NCBI RefSeq assembly: GCF_000816495.1
Contig: NZ_JXBK01000001.1
Location: 1,163,400-1,227,399, forward strand
Direction of reading: 5' to 3'
Origin: Acinetobacter harbinensis
GTDB lineage: Bacteria; Pseudomonadota; Gammaproteobacteria; Pseudomonadales; Moraxellaceae
DNA: 64,000 nucleotides
In this document: piece by piece, positions 31,967-41,860 of the stretch
Position numbering within the stretch: the first letter of the stretch is position 1
Layout of the letters: each line of letters opens with the position of its first letter
Program-made: the position numbers and the translations under genes
Notes under the pieces: model-generated
What the model saw: the letters and a program-made list of their open reading frames with translations, nothing else
Told to the model about the DNA's origin: nothing
The model's database searches: none

Positions 31967-32500
31967 ATGAAAAAAATGATCAAACACGTTTCTTTGTTGG
32001 CGTTTTTTACGCTAACGTCTGCAGTATATGCACAAGATAATTCAAATCCATATCTACCAGATGCCAAATTAACCGCACAAAGTGCCTCGACATGGAATGT
32101 TGGAGTCGGTATTACGCAAAAAATACTGCATTTGAATACTGAATGGGTGAATCCTTACGGTATTGCCTATGCCAAAGCAGGGGTGTTTATTGATGATGAC
32201 TACACGCCTGCGGCTCAAATCGGCTTTCGTTATCCGTATCATCTGACCGGTAAAGACAGCAATGGTTATTATGTTGGTGTATATGCTGGTCACATCGAAA
32301 GTAAAAATGTCGATAATGAAGAAAAAGCCAGACTGGGTGGCGGAATCGATTTAGCCTACGTGTTATTGAGTACGGAACGTATTAGCACCTTTAGTGTGGG
32401 CATTGGTGCAGGTGAAAAATTAGAGGATAGTGCAGGCAATGTTGTGGCCGATATACAACCTAGACTACAATTTTCCTATACTCTAAGTATCGGTTTATAG
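31967..32500 (+). CDS. Small outer-membrane beta-barrel-like protein
   Basis: A 177-residue exported protein: a signal peptide ending VYA (cleavage near residue 23) and then alternating strands rich in Tyr, Gly and aromatic residues (WNVGVGITQKILHLNTEW, YYVGVYAGHIESK, FSVGIGAGEKL, LQFSYTLSIGL). It probably folds as an eight-stranded barrel in the outer membrane or a soluble relative. No family name can be given. It has an SD (TAGGGA) and stands alone before the DUF445 gene. Confidence 0.7.
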   Translation: MKKMIKHVSLLAFFTLTSAVYAQDNSNPYLPDAKLTAQSASTWNVGVGITQKILHLNTEWVNPYGIAYAKAGVFIDDDYTPAAQIGFRYPYHLTGKDSNGYYVGVYAGHIESKNVDNEEKARLGGGIDLAYVLLSTERISTFSVGIGAGEKLEDSAGNVVADIQPRLQFSYTLSIGL

Positions 32501-32565
32501 TGAAAATAGCCCACTTTATAGAATTTAGTATTTTGTAATTAGAAAATTAAAAATGGATATTATAC

Positions 32566-33882
32566 ATGCTTGAGTACGTCAACGAATTGTGGCAAACCTT
32601 CTTGAATCGCCCTGATTTTTGGGCAGTACTTAGCATTATTCCGGTGACTGCTTTTGTGACTTGGGCGCATGTATGGATGGCGCTGAAGATGGTCTTTTAC
32701 CCGATTACCTTTTGGGGCTTTCATTTAGGCCCACTGCCTATTGGCTGGCAGGGTATTGTGCCGCGTAAAGCTGGCCGTATTTCCGGCATCATCACCGACA
32801 ACACTTTGTCTAAACTGGGATCGTTGCGTGAATTTTTAGATGCAATGGATCCGGAGGATATGGCGCGGATTATTGGCGAACAAGTCGGTCTAGACCTTGA
32901 ATATCTGATTGATGAAATGATGATGGAGCGTAATGCCACACTATGGCAAAACCTGCCTTATTCATTAAAACGACGTATTTATTCACAAGCCCATAAGCAA
33001 TTACCCGATGTTTTAAGAAATTTAGTGACTGAGCTGACCATGAACGTCGAGTCACTGGTAGATATGCGTGACATGGTGGTGCGTCAAATGGAAGGCGATC
33101 GACGTTTGATGGTCAATATGTTTCTTAAAGTCGGTCAAAAAGAGATTAACTTTATTTGGCATATCAGCGCATTAATTGGCATGATGTTTGGTGTTTTTCA
33201 AATGATTGTTTGGTTTGTGGTACCTTGGCATTGGACCATTCCGTTCTGGGCATCAATTTGGGGCTTCTTAACCAACTGGATTGCAATTTGGATGGTGTTT
33301 AATCCGCTTGAGCCGCACCCTGTACGTTATCCGCAGTTTTTTGCCTTAACACAAGATCGTAAGTTCCCGTGGTTAAAACCGGTTATTCCGCGTATTGGTA
33401 CATATAATGTTCAAGGCGCATTCATGAAACGCCAAGAAGAAGTGTCCGATGTTTTTGCACGTGTAGTCACAGAAGACCTAATTACGTTAAAATCGATTAT
33501 GACGGAGATGATGTATGGCGGGAAGAAAGATAAAACTCGCCGTATCGTTAAACGCCACATCAATCAAATTATGGAAACACCGCTGGTTAGAACCTCTTTA
33601 CAGCTTTCATTGGGGCCAAAAGAGTACGCTAAACTGAAGACAGACTTGATCGATCGCTCGATTGAAATTACGATGGTGCCTGTATGCGACCCTGCGTTTA
33701 ATGCAAGCCGTGCACAGAAAATCTATCAAATGTTTAGAGAGCGTATTTTAGAGTTAACGCCACGAGAGTTTCAGAACCTATTACGTCCTGCTTTTCAGGA
33801 AGACGAATGGATTTTGATTCTATTGGGCGGTGTAACGGGATTTATCGCTGGTACAATACATTTGTTTGTGGCTTTCTTATAA
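32566..33882 (+). CDS. DUF445-family inner-membrane protein
   Basis: A 438-residue protein with an N-terminal membrane segment (about 20-45) and a GWQGIVPRKAGRIS block typical of DUF445. Two central segments (about 204-225 and 229-245) and a C-terminal segment in EDEWILILLGGVTGFIAGTIHLFVAF complete the topology. The parts between are long helices, likely cytoplasmic. Members of this family are often hypothetical; function is unknown. It lies between a barrel-protein gene and adk. Confidence 0.85.
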   Translation: MLEYVNELWQTFLNRPDFWAVLSIIPVTAFVTWAHVWMALKMVFYPITFWGFHLGPLPIGWQGIVPRKAGRISGIITDNTLSKLGSLREFLDAMDPEDMARIIGEQVGLDLEYLIDEMMMERNATLWQNLPYSLKRRIYSQAHKQLPDVLRNLVTELTMNVESLVDMRDMVVRQMEGDRRLMVNMFLKVGQKEINFIWHISALIGMMFGVFQMIVWFVVPWHWTIPFWASIWGFLTNWIAIWMVFNPLEPHPVRYPQFFALTQDRKFPWLKPVIPRIGTYNVQGAFMKRQEEVSDVFARVVTEDLITLKSIMTEMMYGGKKDKTRRIVKRHINQIMETPLVRTSLQLSLGPKEYAKLKTDLIDRSIEITMVPVCDPAFNASRAQKIYQMFRERILELTPREFQNLLRPAFQEDEWILILLGGVTGFIAGTIHLFVAFL

Positions 33883-33954
33883 TTAGATACCAAACTGCAT
33901 GTTCATTCGATAGATGAAAACATGAATAAGGTGTCATATACATTGTTAAAATGA

Positions 33955-34626
<672 letters not shown>

Positions 34627-34663
34627 TTCATATCCAGCCAAGCTGGCGGTGAATGTTTTGACA

Positions 34664-34699
34664 TTAAAAGAGTCCTAAGTCATATTAGGGCTCTTTTAT
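34664..34699 (+). terminator. Terminator of adk
   Basis: Hairpin AAAAGAGTCCTAA / TTAGGGCTCTTTT (one mismatched pair) with a GTCATA loop and following T's. Confidence 0.85.
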
Positions 34700-34725
34700 T
34701 ATGTGTTCATTTTGAGGATCGTATT

Positions 34726-34914
34726 TTGCTGAAAGTAGGCTTAATGGTGTTGGTGGTGGTCTGTGGTCTACTACTCTTGGCTTTAATGCTACAAAGTTTT
34801 AAATTTTTACGCAGCATTCAAAAGCAAGAAGCAGCTGAAAAAAAGCACAATCCTGTACCCGTGCAGCGTCAGTTACATCCCAAATTACAGCCCAAAGCCA
34901 AAGATAAGCCATAG
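34726..34914 (+). CDS. Small single-pass membrane protein, unknown
   Basis: A 62-residue protein with one membrane segment (about 4-25) followed by a basic, Lys/Gln/Pro-rich tail. It has a TTG start at 34726 with a good SD (GAGGAT, 34714-34719, six bases away), which supports it as a real gene despite its size. Its stop is only ten bases from the convergent nth stop. No function is known to me. Confidence 0.6.
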   Translation: MLKVGLMVLVVVCGLLLLALMLQSFKFLRSIQKQEAAEKKHNPVPVQRQLHPKLQPKAKDKP

Positions 34915-34923
34915 ACTCTAAAC

Positions 34924-35619
34924 TCAGGTCAGATCTTCTTGCATTTCGATGGCTCTGCCTTTGATTGCACCAAATTCAAAACGATCGGGCCATTGGCAAA
35001 CATCCGCCACCACACATTCCTGACATTTAGGCTTACGTGCGATACAGCAATAACGTCCATGTAAAATCAGCCAATGATGAGCATCGACCATAAACTCTTT
35101 TGGAATCACTTTAAGCAGTCGATGTTCAACTTCAAGTACATTTTTCCCAACGGCTAAACCAGTACGATTACCGACTCGAAAAATATGCGTATCAACGGCC
35201 ATGGTGGGTTGACCGAAGGCGGTGTTGAGCACCACGTTGGCGGTTTTACGCCCTACACCGGGCAGCGCTTCTAAAGCAGCACGATTATCAGGCACCACAC
35301 TATTGTGCTGCTCGATCAATATTTTGCAGGTTTTAATAATATTTTCAGCTTTGGTGTTATATAGCCCAATACTTTTAATATATTTTTTTAATCCTTCCAC
35401 ACCTAAGGCGTAAATAGCTTCTGGTGTATTGGCGATGGGAAATAGTATGTCGGTGGCTTTATTGACACTCACATCCGTGGCTTGTGCTGATAAGGTAACG
35501 GCCACCAATAACTCAAAATGATTTTGATAATTCAGTTCAGTTTTGGGACTGGGTCTTTGTGCACGTAAACGCTCAAAAAATAGCTGAATTTGCTTTTTGC
35601 TCATATTTTTTACGGCCAT
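34924..35619 (-). CDS. nth: Endonuclease III (Nth) DNA glycosylase/AP lyase
   Basis: Removes oxidised pyrimidines and nicks the AP site in base-excision repair. The 231 residues have the helix-hairpin-helix with catalytic Lys in EALPGVGRKTANVVLNTAFG. The Asp of VDTHIFRVGNRTGLA and the C-terminal four-Cys iron-sulfur loop (C-x6-C-x2-C-x5-C) are present, all as in E. coli. ATG 35619 has AAGGAG seven bases upstream within the end of rsxB, so that start is preferred over the internal Met six codons on. It is coupled to rsxB. Confidence 0.97.
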   Translation of the reverse strand: MAVKNMSKKQIQLFFERLRAQRPSPKTELNYQNHFELLVAVTLSAQATDVSVNKATDILFPIANTPEAIYALGVEGLKKYIKSIGLYNTKAENIIKTCKILIEQHNSVVPDNRAALEALPGVGRKTANVVLNTAFGQPTMAVDTHIFRVGNRTGLAVGKNVLEVEHRLLKVIPKEFMVDAHHWLILHGRYCCIARKPKCQECVVADVCQWPDRFEFGAIKGRAIEMQEDLT

Positions 35620-35621
35620 GT

Positions 35622-36416
35622 TTATGCTCCTTGTAAAAGCATTAACTGCTGATGGTATTCTGCCAATTGCATGCGTTTTTGCGCATCTTCACGTACACCA
35701 AGCTGCTTTTCTAGCTTCTTGATTTGCGTTCGAATTTTAGCCAATTCAATGGTCGATTTTGCATCGACTGGCGTAAGCGTTTCAGGCGTATTGTGCACAA
35801 CAGCAGGCGAGATGATGGTTGAGCTAGAGGTTGAAAATTGGCTAAATAAAGCCGTATCAATATCGGCACGTACCACCGGACCTTTACGTTTACTGCGTTG
35901 TTTTTCTTCACGCTGAATATGGGCATAGTAACGCTGACGTAAGTCATTTTGTTCTATTATGCGCAAGGCATCGTCAGGGAGTGCCTGATGATCTTCAACC
36001 AAGTCAATGCAATCTACAGGGCAGGGTGCAATACAGAGCTCACAGCCGGTACACAAATCAGTTAAGATGCTGTGCATGAGTTTGCCTGAACCAATAATGG
36101 CATCCACCGGACAAGCACTGATACATTTGGTGCAGCCAATACATTCATCTTCACGAATAATGGCTTTCATGCGCTGCGGACGACCATCGCTTTGAATCGA
36201 CCAGACACTGGCTTCGGCAATGAGGCGTGGACGCTGTAATAATTGTGCTAAAGCATCGGCCACCGGTTGACCCCCGGGGATACACTTATTGGCGGCTTCA
36301 CCTTCAGCCATAGATTTTGCATAGGGTAAACATCCATCCCGATGTCCACATAAACCACATTGGGTTTGCGGCAGTAAGGCATCAATTGTGTGGATGAGGG
36401 AGATTTGCAAATTCAT
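35622..36416 (-). CDS. rsxB: RsxB/RnfB-like ferredoxin without membrane anchor
   Basis: A 264-residue iron-sulfur protein. An N-terminal cluster domain ([20 protein letters not shown], about 20-50) is followed by two [4Fe-4S] ferredoxin motifs ([12 protein letters not shown] and [12 protein letters not shown]) and a polar, helical C-terminal tail of about 110 residues. E. coli RsxB begins with a membrane helix and works in a six-subunit complex. Here the protein starts directly at the cluster domain, and no other rsx/rnf gene is in view. Only the nth gene follows, as at the end of the E. coli rsx operon. It is probably a soluble electron carrier. ATG 36416 was chosen over an upstream TTG. Confidence 0.88.
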   Translation of the reverse strand: MNLQISLIHTIDALLPQTQCGLCGHRDGCLPYAKSMAEGEAANKCIPGGQPVADALAQLLQRPRLIAEASVWSIQSDGRPQRMKAIIREDECIGCTKCISACPVDAIIGSGKLMHSILTDLCTGCELCIAPCPVDCIDLVEDHQALPDDALRIIEQNDLRQRYYAHIQREEKQRSKRKGPVVRADIDTALFSQFSTSSSTIISPAVVHNTPETLTPVDAKSTIELAKIRTQIKKLEKQLGVREDAQKRMQLAEYHQQLMLLQGA

Positions 36417-38106
<1,690 letters not shown>

Positions 38107-38121
38107 TTAAATAGATCTAAA

Positions 38122-38154
38122 GAAAAACCGATGCTCAGACATCGGTTTTTTTAA
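38122..38154. terminator. Bidirectional terminator gdhA / META lipoprotein
   Basis: An 11-bp stem AAAAACCGATG / CATCGGTTTTT with a CTCAGA loop and T tails on both strands, between converging genes. Confidence 0.92.
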
Positions 38155-38170
38155 CGCTTTAATGTGCTGA

Positions 38171-38938
38171 TTATTTTACTGTTGCGCGTTCAACCGTCAT
38201 GTCATGTACATAGGCATATTTAGATTGATGAGCCGCAGGGTTTTTAATTTCATAACGTTTGACACGAATGATTTGGCGCTCTTTAGGATTATGTTCAAAT
38301 CCTTCAATTTTGTCGTAAAACAAGTTCCAATTCTTATCAACTTGCATTTTTACGCCATTCTCAGCATATTTAATTTCACGTACTTGTAAACAGGTTTGTG
38401 CTGCAATACCTTTACAGGGTTTAGTTTGGGGTGCAACTTCAAGAAAAATAGTTTCAGCCTGAGTTTGATATTGGGTTTCAGGTGTCATTTTACCGCTGAA
38501 TACATATTTCTGCCCACTGGCGGCAATAAGGGTCAATGTCGGTTTTTGAGGATCTTTGGCATCTAAGACAAAAGGTGCTTTACGATTATTAAATAAATCT
38601 TTGGCGACATTTTCTTGTTGCATTGAACTGCTGTCGCAGGCCATTTGCGTCGACATCAGGTTACCAGTCACAATCTGATTGTTTTCTACTTTCCAGTTGC
38701 TGCCCATGCCATTGCAGCTGGTAGAAATCGATAGGCGATCTGCCTGTTGAAAGTTCAATACCAATGGTTTAGGTGCAGTACCCGTATTGGTGCTCCACTG
38801 ATAAGCAGCCAGTATTTTATCTGCATTTTGTTGTTGTAAGACGGACACAGCTGAATCTCCTGCGTGTTGGATATCGCCAGATTGGCAAGCTGCAAGCGCA
38901 AGAGGGAAAAGAGCAATTGCTAAAAATTTAAGTTTCAT
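38171..38938 (-). CDS. META and DUF4377 domain lipoprotein (HslJ-like)
   Basis: A 255-residue lipoprotein (lipobox LAAC). A META domain (about 42-145) contains the typical LSISTSCNGMGSNWKVENNQIVTGNLMSTQMAC. A DUF4377-like C-terminal half has KPCKGIAAQTCLQVREIKY and a WNLFYDKIEGFEHNPKERQIIRVKRYEIKNP stretch. E. coli HslJ, a META protein, is linked to heat and novobiocin tolerance; the mechanism is unknown. ATG 38938 begins the signal peptide; the 24 residues of open frame before it are not signal-like. Confidence 0.85.
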   Translation of the reverse strand: MKLKFLAIALFPLALAACQSGDIQHAGDSAVSVLQQQNADKILAAYQWSTNTGTAPKPLVLNFQQADRLSISTSCNGMGSNWKVENNQIVTGNLMSTQMACDSSSMQQENVAKDLFNNRKAPFVLDAKDPQKPTLTLIAASGQKYVFSGKMTPETQYQTQAETIFLEVAPQTKPCKGIAAQTCLQVREIKYAENGVKMQVDKNWNLFYDKIEGFEHNPKERQIIRVKRYEIKNPAAHQSKYAYVHDMTVERATVK

Positions 38939-39075
38939 TTTAATCGACTTTTTATAAAATAACTTTTTGAATAATAGCGTATTTTTAGCTGAACAATATG
39001 AAGATATCATGCAGTATTGAGTAATAGAATGTATCTATAACTCAATTTTTGTGAATTGTGTATCAAATTGCAATA

Positions 39076-39852
39076 TTAATCAAAACGATAAATATCCATG
39101 CCCAATGAACCCATACTAAAACTGCTGTGTACAATACTAAAAAGCTGGCCTGTGCCCATGGCAAAAAACAACGGCGCCAAGTGCTCAAGCGTCGGATGAT
39201 TCTGCTGCATATACGGTATGCTTGAATAGTTGAGTATCGCCGGATAATCACGGTGTGCAAGTTTACTGACCACGTAATTGCGAAAGCCTGATGCCCATTT
39301 AGGCACTTGTGCTGCGTCACCATGCCAAGTCAACTCGGCTAAGTTATGCGTGATACTGCCTGAACCAATGATTAAAATTTGCTTTTCACGTAATGCAGCC
39401 AGTGTCTGACCTATTTTATACAGCTCTTCTGCGGATTGATCGATCGGTAGAGAAATTTCGATTACTGGAATATCGGCTTCTGGATACATGTGTAAAAGCG
39501 GCATCCAGACCCCATGATCGCGTGGCCGTGTGCTATTGGCATGCGCTGCTAATCCAGCATCAGCAAAAAGATGCAGGATGTCTTCAGCCAGTGCCGGTTG
39601 ACCGGGGGCAGGATAGCGAATGTCATATAATTCAGGTGGGAAACCGCGAAAATCATGCCATGTTTCAGCACGCACACTGGTGCTAACTTCCAGTGCATGA
39701 CTTTCCCAATGTGCCGACATCACGATAATTGCCTCAGGTTTGGGTAAATTTAAACCCAAACGTTGCAATGCCGGACCCACTTGTTCGGGATTCAGCGCAA
39801 GCATTGGAGAACCATGAGAAATAAATAACCCGGGTAAGGTTTGTAAATTCAT
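39076..39852 (-). CDS. DODA-type extradiol dioxygenase (YgiD-like)
   Basis: A 258-residue member of the LigB/4,5-DOPA dioxygenase family, which opens aromatic catechol rings with a metal. It has GLFISHGSPM at the N-terminus, IIVMSAHWES, DHGVWMPLLHMYP and IGSGSITHNL, which contain the His residues expected to bind the metal. E. coli YgiD has the same blocks. ATG 39852 aligns with family N-termini and has a GGATGG upstream; 45 extra upstream codons are open but unlike the family. The physiological substrate is unknown. Confidence 0.87.
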   Translation of the reverse strand: MNLQTLPGLFISHGSPMLALNPEQVGPALQRLGLNLPKPEAIIVMSAHWESHALEVSTSVRAETWHDFRGFPPELYDIRYPAPGQPALAEDILHLFADAGLAAHANSTRPRDHGVWMPLLHMYPEADIPVIEISLPIDQSAEELYKIGQTLAALREKQILIIGSGSITHNLAELTWHGDAAQVPKWASGFRNYVVSKLAHRDYPAILNYSSIPYMQQNHPTLEHLAPLFFAMGTGQLFSIVHSSFSMGSLGMDIYRFD

Positions 39853-40004
39853 ATTAATCCATCCAAGGTTAAGAAGATTCACGAAAAGAGCATTGCTACA
39901 AAGCATAGACAACGCTGTGTAAAAATTGCAAATCAGTGCAGCATAAGGCGCAGATTCAACTGGTGCGCGTGGTGCCGAGAAAAACAAAATACTTTAAACC
40001 TAAA

Positions 40005-40487
40005 CTAACCTGCGCGGTGATAGGGGTGATTGTGATTAATGCTCATGGCGCGGTATAGCTGCTCGATCAGCATCACACGAACCATCGGGTGAGGTAAGGT
40101 GAGCTTAGACAATGACCAATGCCATGCTGCGGCCTTACGCACTGCTTCTGAGTGACCATCTGGACCACCAATGGCCAAAACAACATCATGACCCTCGAGC
40201 ATCCAGTGTTTCATGGTTTGTGCCAGCGTCTCCGTGCTAAATTCTTTGCCACCGACTTCCAGTGCAATGAGTAACTCATTGTGCTTTAGTGCATTTAAAA
40301 TACTCTCGCCTTCAATTTGACGGTATTTTAAAATGTCCGCTTCTGAGTCATTCTTGCCGCGTTTGGCCATGGGTAATTCAATCATTTGCGTTTGGACAAA
40401 AGGTTGAATACGTTTGAAGTAATCTTCAAAGCCAGTGAGCACCCACGCGGGCATTTTTTGACCGATACTAATAATACGGATTTTCAT
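40005..40487 (-). CDS. rlmH: RlmH, 23S rRNA (pseudouridine-1915-N3) methyltransferase
   Basis: A 160-residue SPOUT methyltransferase that modifies helix 69 of the assembled 70S ribosome. It has the N-terminal MKIRIISIGQKMP, ALEVGGKEFSTETLA, the SAM knot AIGGPDGH and the C-terminal LIEQLYRAMSINHNHPYHR, which is highly conserved. ATG 40487 gives the normal length; the longer open frame upstream is not family-like. Confidence 0.96.
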   Translation of the reverse strand: MKIRIISIGQKMPAWVLTGFEDYFKRIQPFVQTQMIELPMAKRGKNDSEADILKYRQIEGESILNALKHNELLIALEVGGKEFSTETLAQTMKHWMLEGHDVVLAIGGPDGHSEAVRKAAAWHWSLSKLTLPHPMVRVMLIEQLYRAMSINHNHPYHRAG

Positions 40488-40641
40488 AAGATTTGTAGCT
40501 GTAGACGTCCTGTGTATTATAAACATTAAAAAAGGTTTTACAGCGCTTAAGCAACAAATTGCCATTGAAAGGTAATTGAGGATGCTGCTTTAATCTGCAT
40601 GAAGGGATTAACGATAAATAACCAGAGTGAAATAACAATAA

Positions 40642-41592
40642 ATGAGAATAAATCATCCATCTTTTGCCTGTTGGCTGCGCGCTTTACTGTTGTGTATGTC
40701 TTTAGGTGTCTCCAGCGTTGTCTGGTCCAGCGTAACGCCGGCCAGTGCAGAGAATTTAACCGTGTATCTACAGCAAATTATTGGCCAAGACAGTTATCGA
40801 AATTATAAAAATGTACAAGAATTACAGCGCGTATCGGCATGGATCAAAGAACAGATGCGCTTATTTGGCATTCCCTGTCAGTATCAAAATTATATAGTGA
40901 ATGGGCTGAGTTACCGTAACGTGGTGTGCAGCTTAAACGCAGGATATGCCGATAAAATTATCGTTGGCGCGCATTATGACGTGTTGGGTGATCAGCAGGG
41001 TGCCGATGATAATGCCTCTGGTGTGGCAGGAGTGATTGAAACGGCGCGTATTCTGATGCAACACAAAGCTCAGTTGGCACAAAATATAGATTTTGTTTTT
41101 TATACGTTGCAAGAAGCGCCATTTTTTAAAACTGAACAGATGGGCAGTTATATACATGCTAAATCTGTGCAGGCAGAAAAAGACCAAATTCGAGGCGTGT
41201 ATATTTTAGAGATGATTGGCTACTTTGATGAGCGACTGGTGCAAGAATATCCTGTTGGATTAAAATGGGTCTATCCGCAGCACGGTAACTTTATTGCGGC
41301 CATCAGTAATATGAGCTCTTATGATTTAGGTGCCAGTTATTGCGAGTCCATGCGCAAGTTAAACCGCTTGGCGTGTCAACGTGTGGTCGCGCCGGCTTTT
41401 GTCTCGGGTATGGAGTTCTCAGATCATCTGAATTACTGGCAATTGGGAATGAATGCAGTGCTGATTACCGATACCGCTTTGTATAGAAATAAAAATTATC
41501 ACAGCCGTAAAGATACATTAAAAACGTTAAATGTCGGCAAAATGGCCAACGTCGTAGATGGCTTAGCCAATACCTTGCTGAGCGTACGCTGA
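40642..41592 (+). CDS. Secreted M28-family zinc aminopeptidase
   Basis: A 316-residue exported metallopeptidase. A signal peptide (about 1-36, ending ASA) is followed by the M28 metal ligands in order: His/Asp of GAHYDV, Asp of QGADDNASGVAG, the catalytic Glu of LQEAPFF and the late His of NYHSRKDT. It probably trims peptides in the periplasm or outside. The E-A rather than E-E pair is a substitution at the position after the catalytic Glu. The downstream region holds a candidate small RNA on the other strand. Confidence 0.88.
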   Translation: MRINHPSFACWLRALLLCMSLGVSSVVWSSVTPASAENLTVYLQQIIGQDSYRNYKNVQELQRVSAWIKEQMRLFGIPCQYQNYIVNGLSYRNVVCSLNAGYADKIIVGAHYDVLGDQQGADDNASGVAGVIETARILMQHKAQLAQNIDFVFYTLQEAPFFKTEQMGSYIHAKSVQAEKDQIRGVYILEMIGYFDERLVQEYPVGLKWVYPQHGNFIAAISNMSSYDLGASYCESMRKLNRLACQRVVAPAFVSGMEFSDHLNYWQLGMNAVLITDTALYRNKNYHSRKDTLKTLNVGKMANVVDGLANTLLSVR

Positions 41593-41621
41593 TACTTCTG
41601 CATTTATTTAAAAGTAGGGCA

Positions 41622-41745
41622 TATAAAAAACGCAGTCCGCCAAGACAACTGGGACTGCGGTCAAAAGGTCATCTACCTGGAGATGTAGACGACCATTTCA
41701 GCTTGAACAACAACGTGAAACGTACAGTAATCTGCGGTTTCTATG
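41622..41745 (-). ncRNA. Candidate small RNA downstream of lon
   Basis: On the minus strand a promoter-like pair (-35 TTGAAA at 41778-41773, 16 bases, -10 CATACT at 41756-41751) is followed by about 120 bases that do not code. The stretch ends in a perfect terminator: CGCAGTCC / GGACTGCG stem (41631-41659) and TTTTTTAT. Between them is a second hairpin (41669-41693; GTCGTCTAC / GTAGATGAC with one mismatch) whose loop, ATCTCCAG, is complementary to a Shine-Dalgarno sequence. The lon terminator at 41821-41848 separates it from lon. Function is unknown. Confidence 0.5.
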
Positions 41746-41750
41746 CTAAG

Positions 41751-41778
41751 AGTATGCGGTTAAAATTTAAACTTTCAA
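41751..41778 (-). promoter_or_regulatory. Putative promoter of the candidate small RNA
   Basis: Minus-strand TTGAAA, 16-base spacer, CATACT (five and four matches of six to the sigma-70 consensus). The expected start of transcription is near 41745. Confidence 0.45.
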
Positions 41779-41820
41779 GTCTTTGTAAAATAAAAGTACA
41801 AATAAAATAAATTTCCATAA

Positions 41821-41848
41821 AAAAAGAGAGCCGCAGCTCTCTTTTTTT
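41821..41848 (-). terminator. Terminator of lon
   Basis: Stem AAAGAGAGC / GCTCTCTTT with a four-base CGCA loop and long T run on either strand, 12 bases past the lon stop codon. Confidence 0.92.
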
Positions 41849-41860
41849 AGTTATCTAAAA

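Noticed and set aside
41669..41693. Plus-strand hairpin with GGAG loop considered as a CsrA/RsmA site after the M28 peptidase gene
   Set aside because: The U-tailed terminator and promoter are on the minus strand, which explains the region better; a plus-strand role remains possible but has no support.
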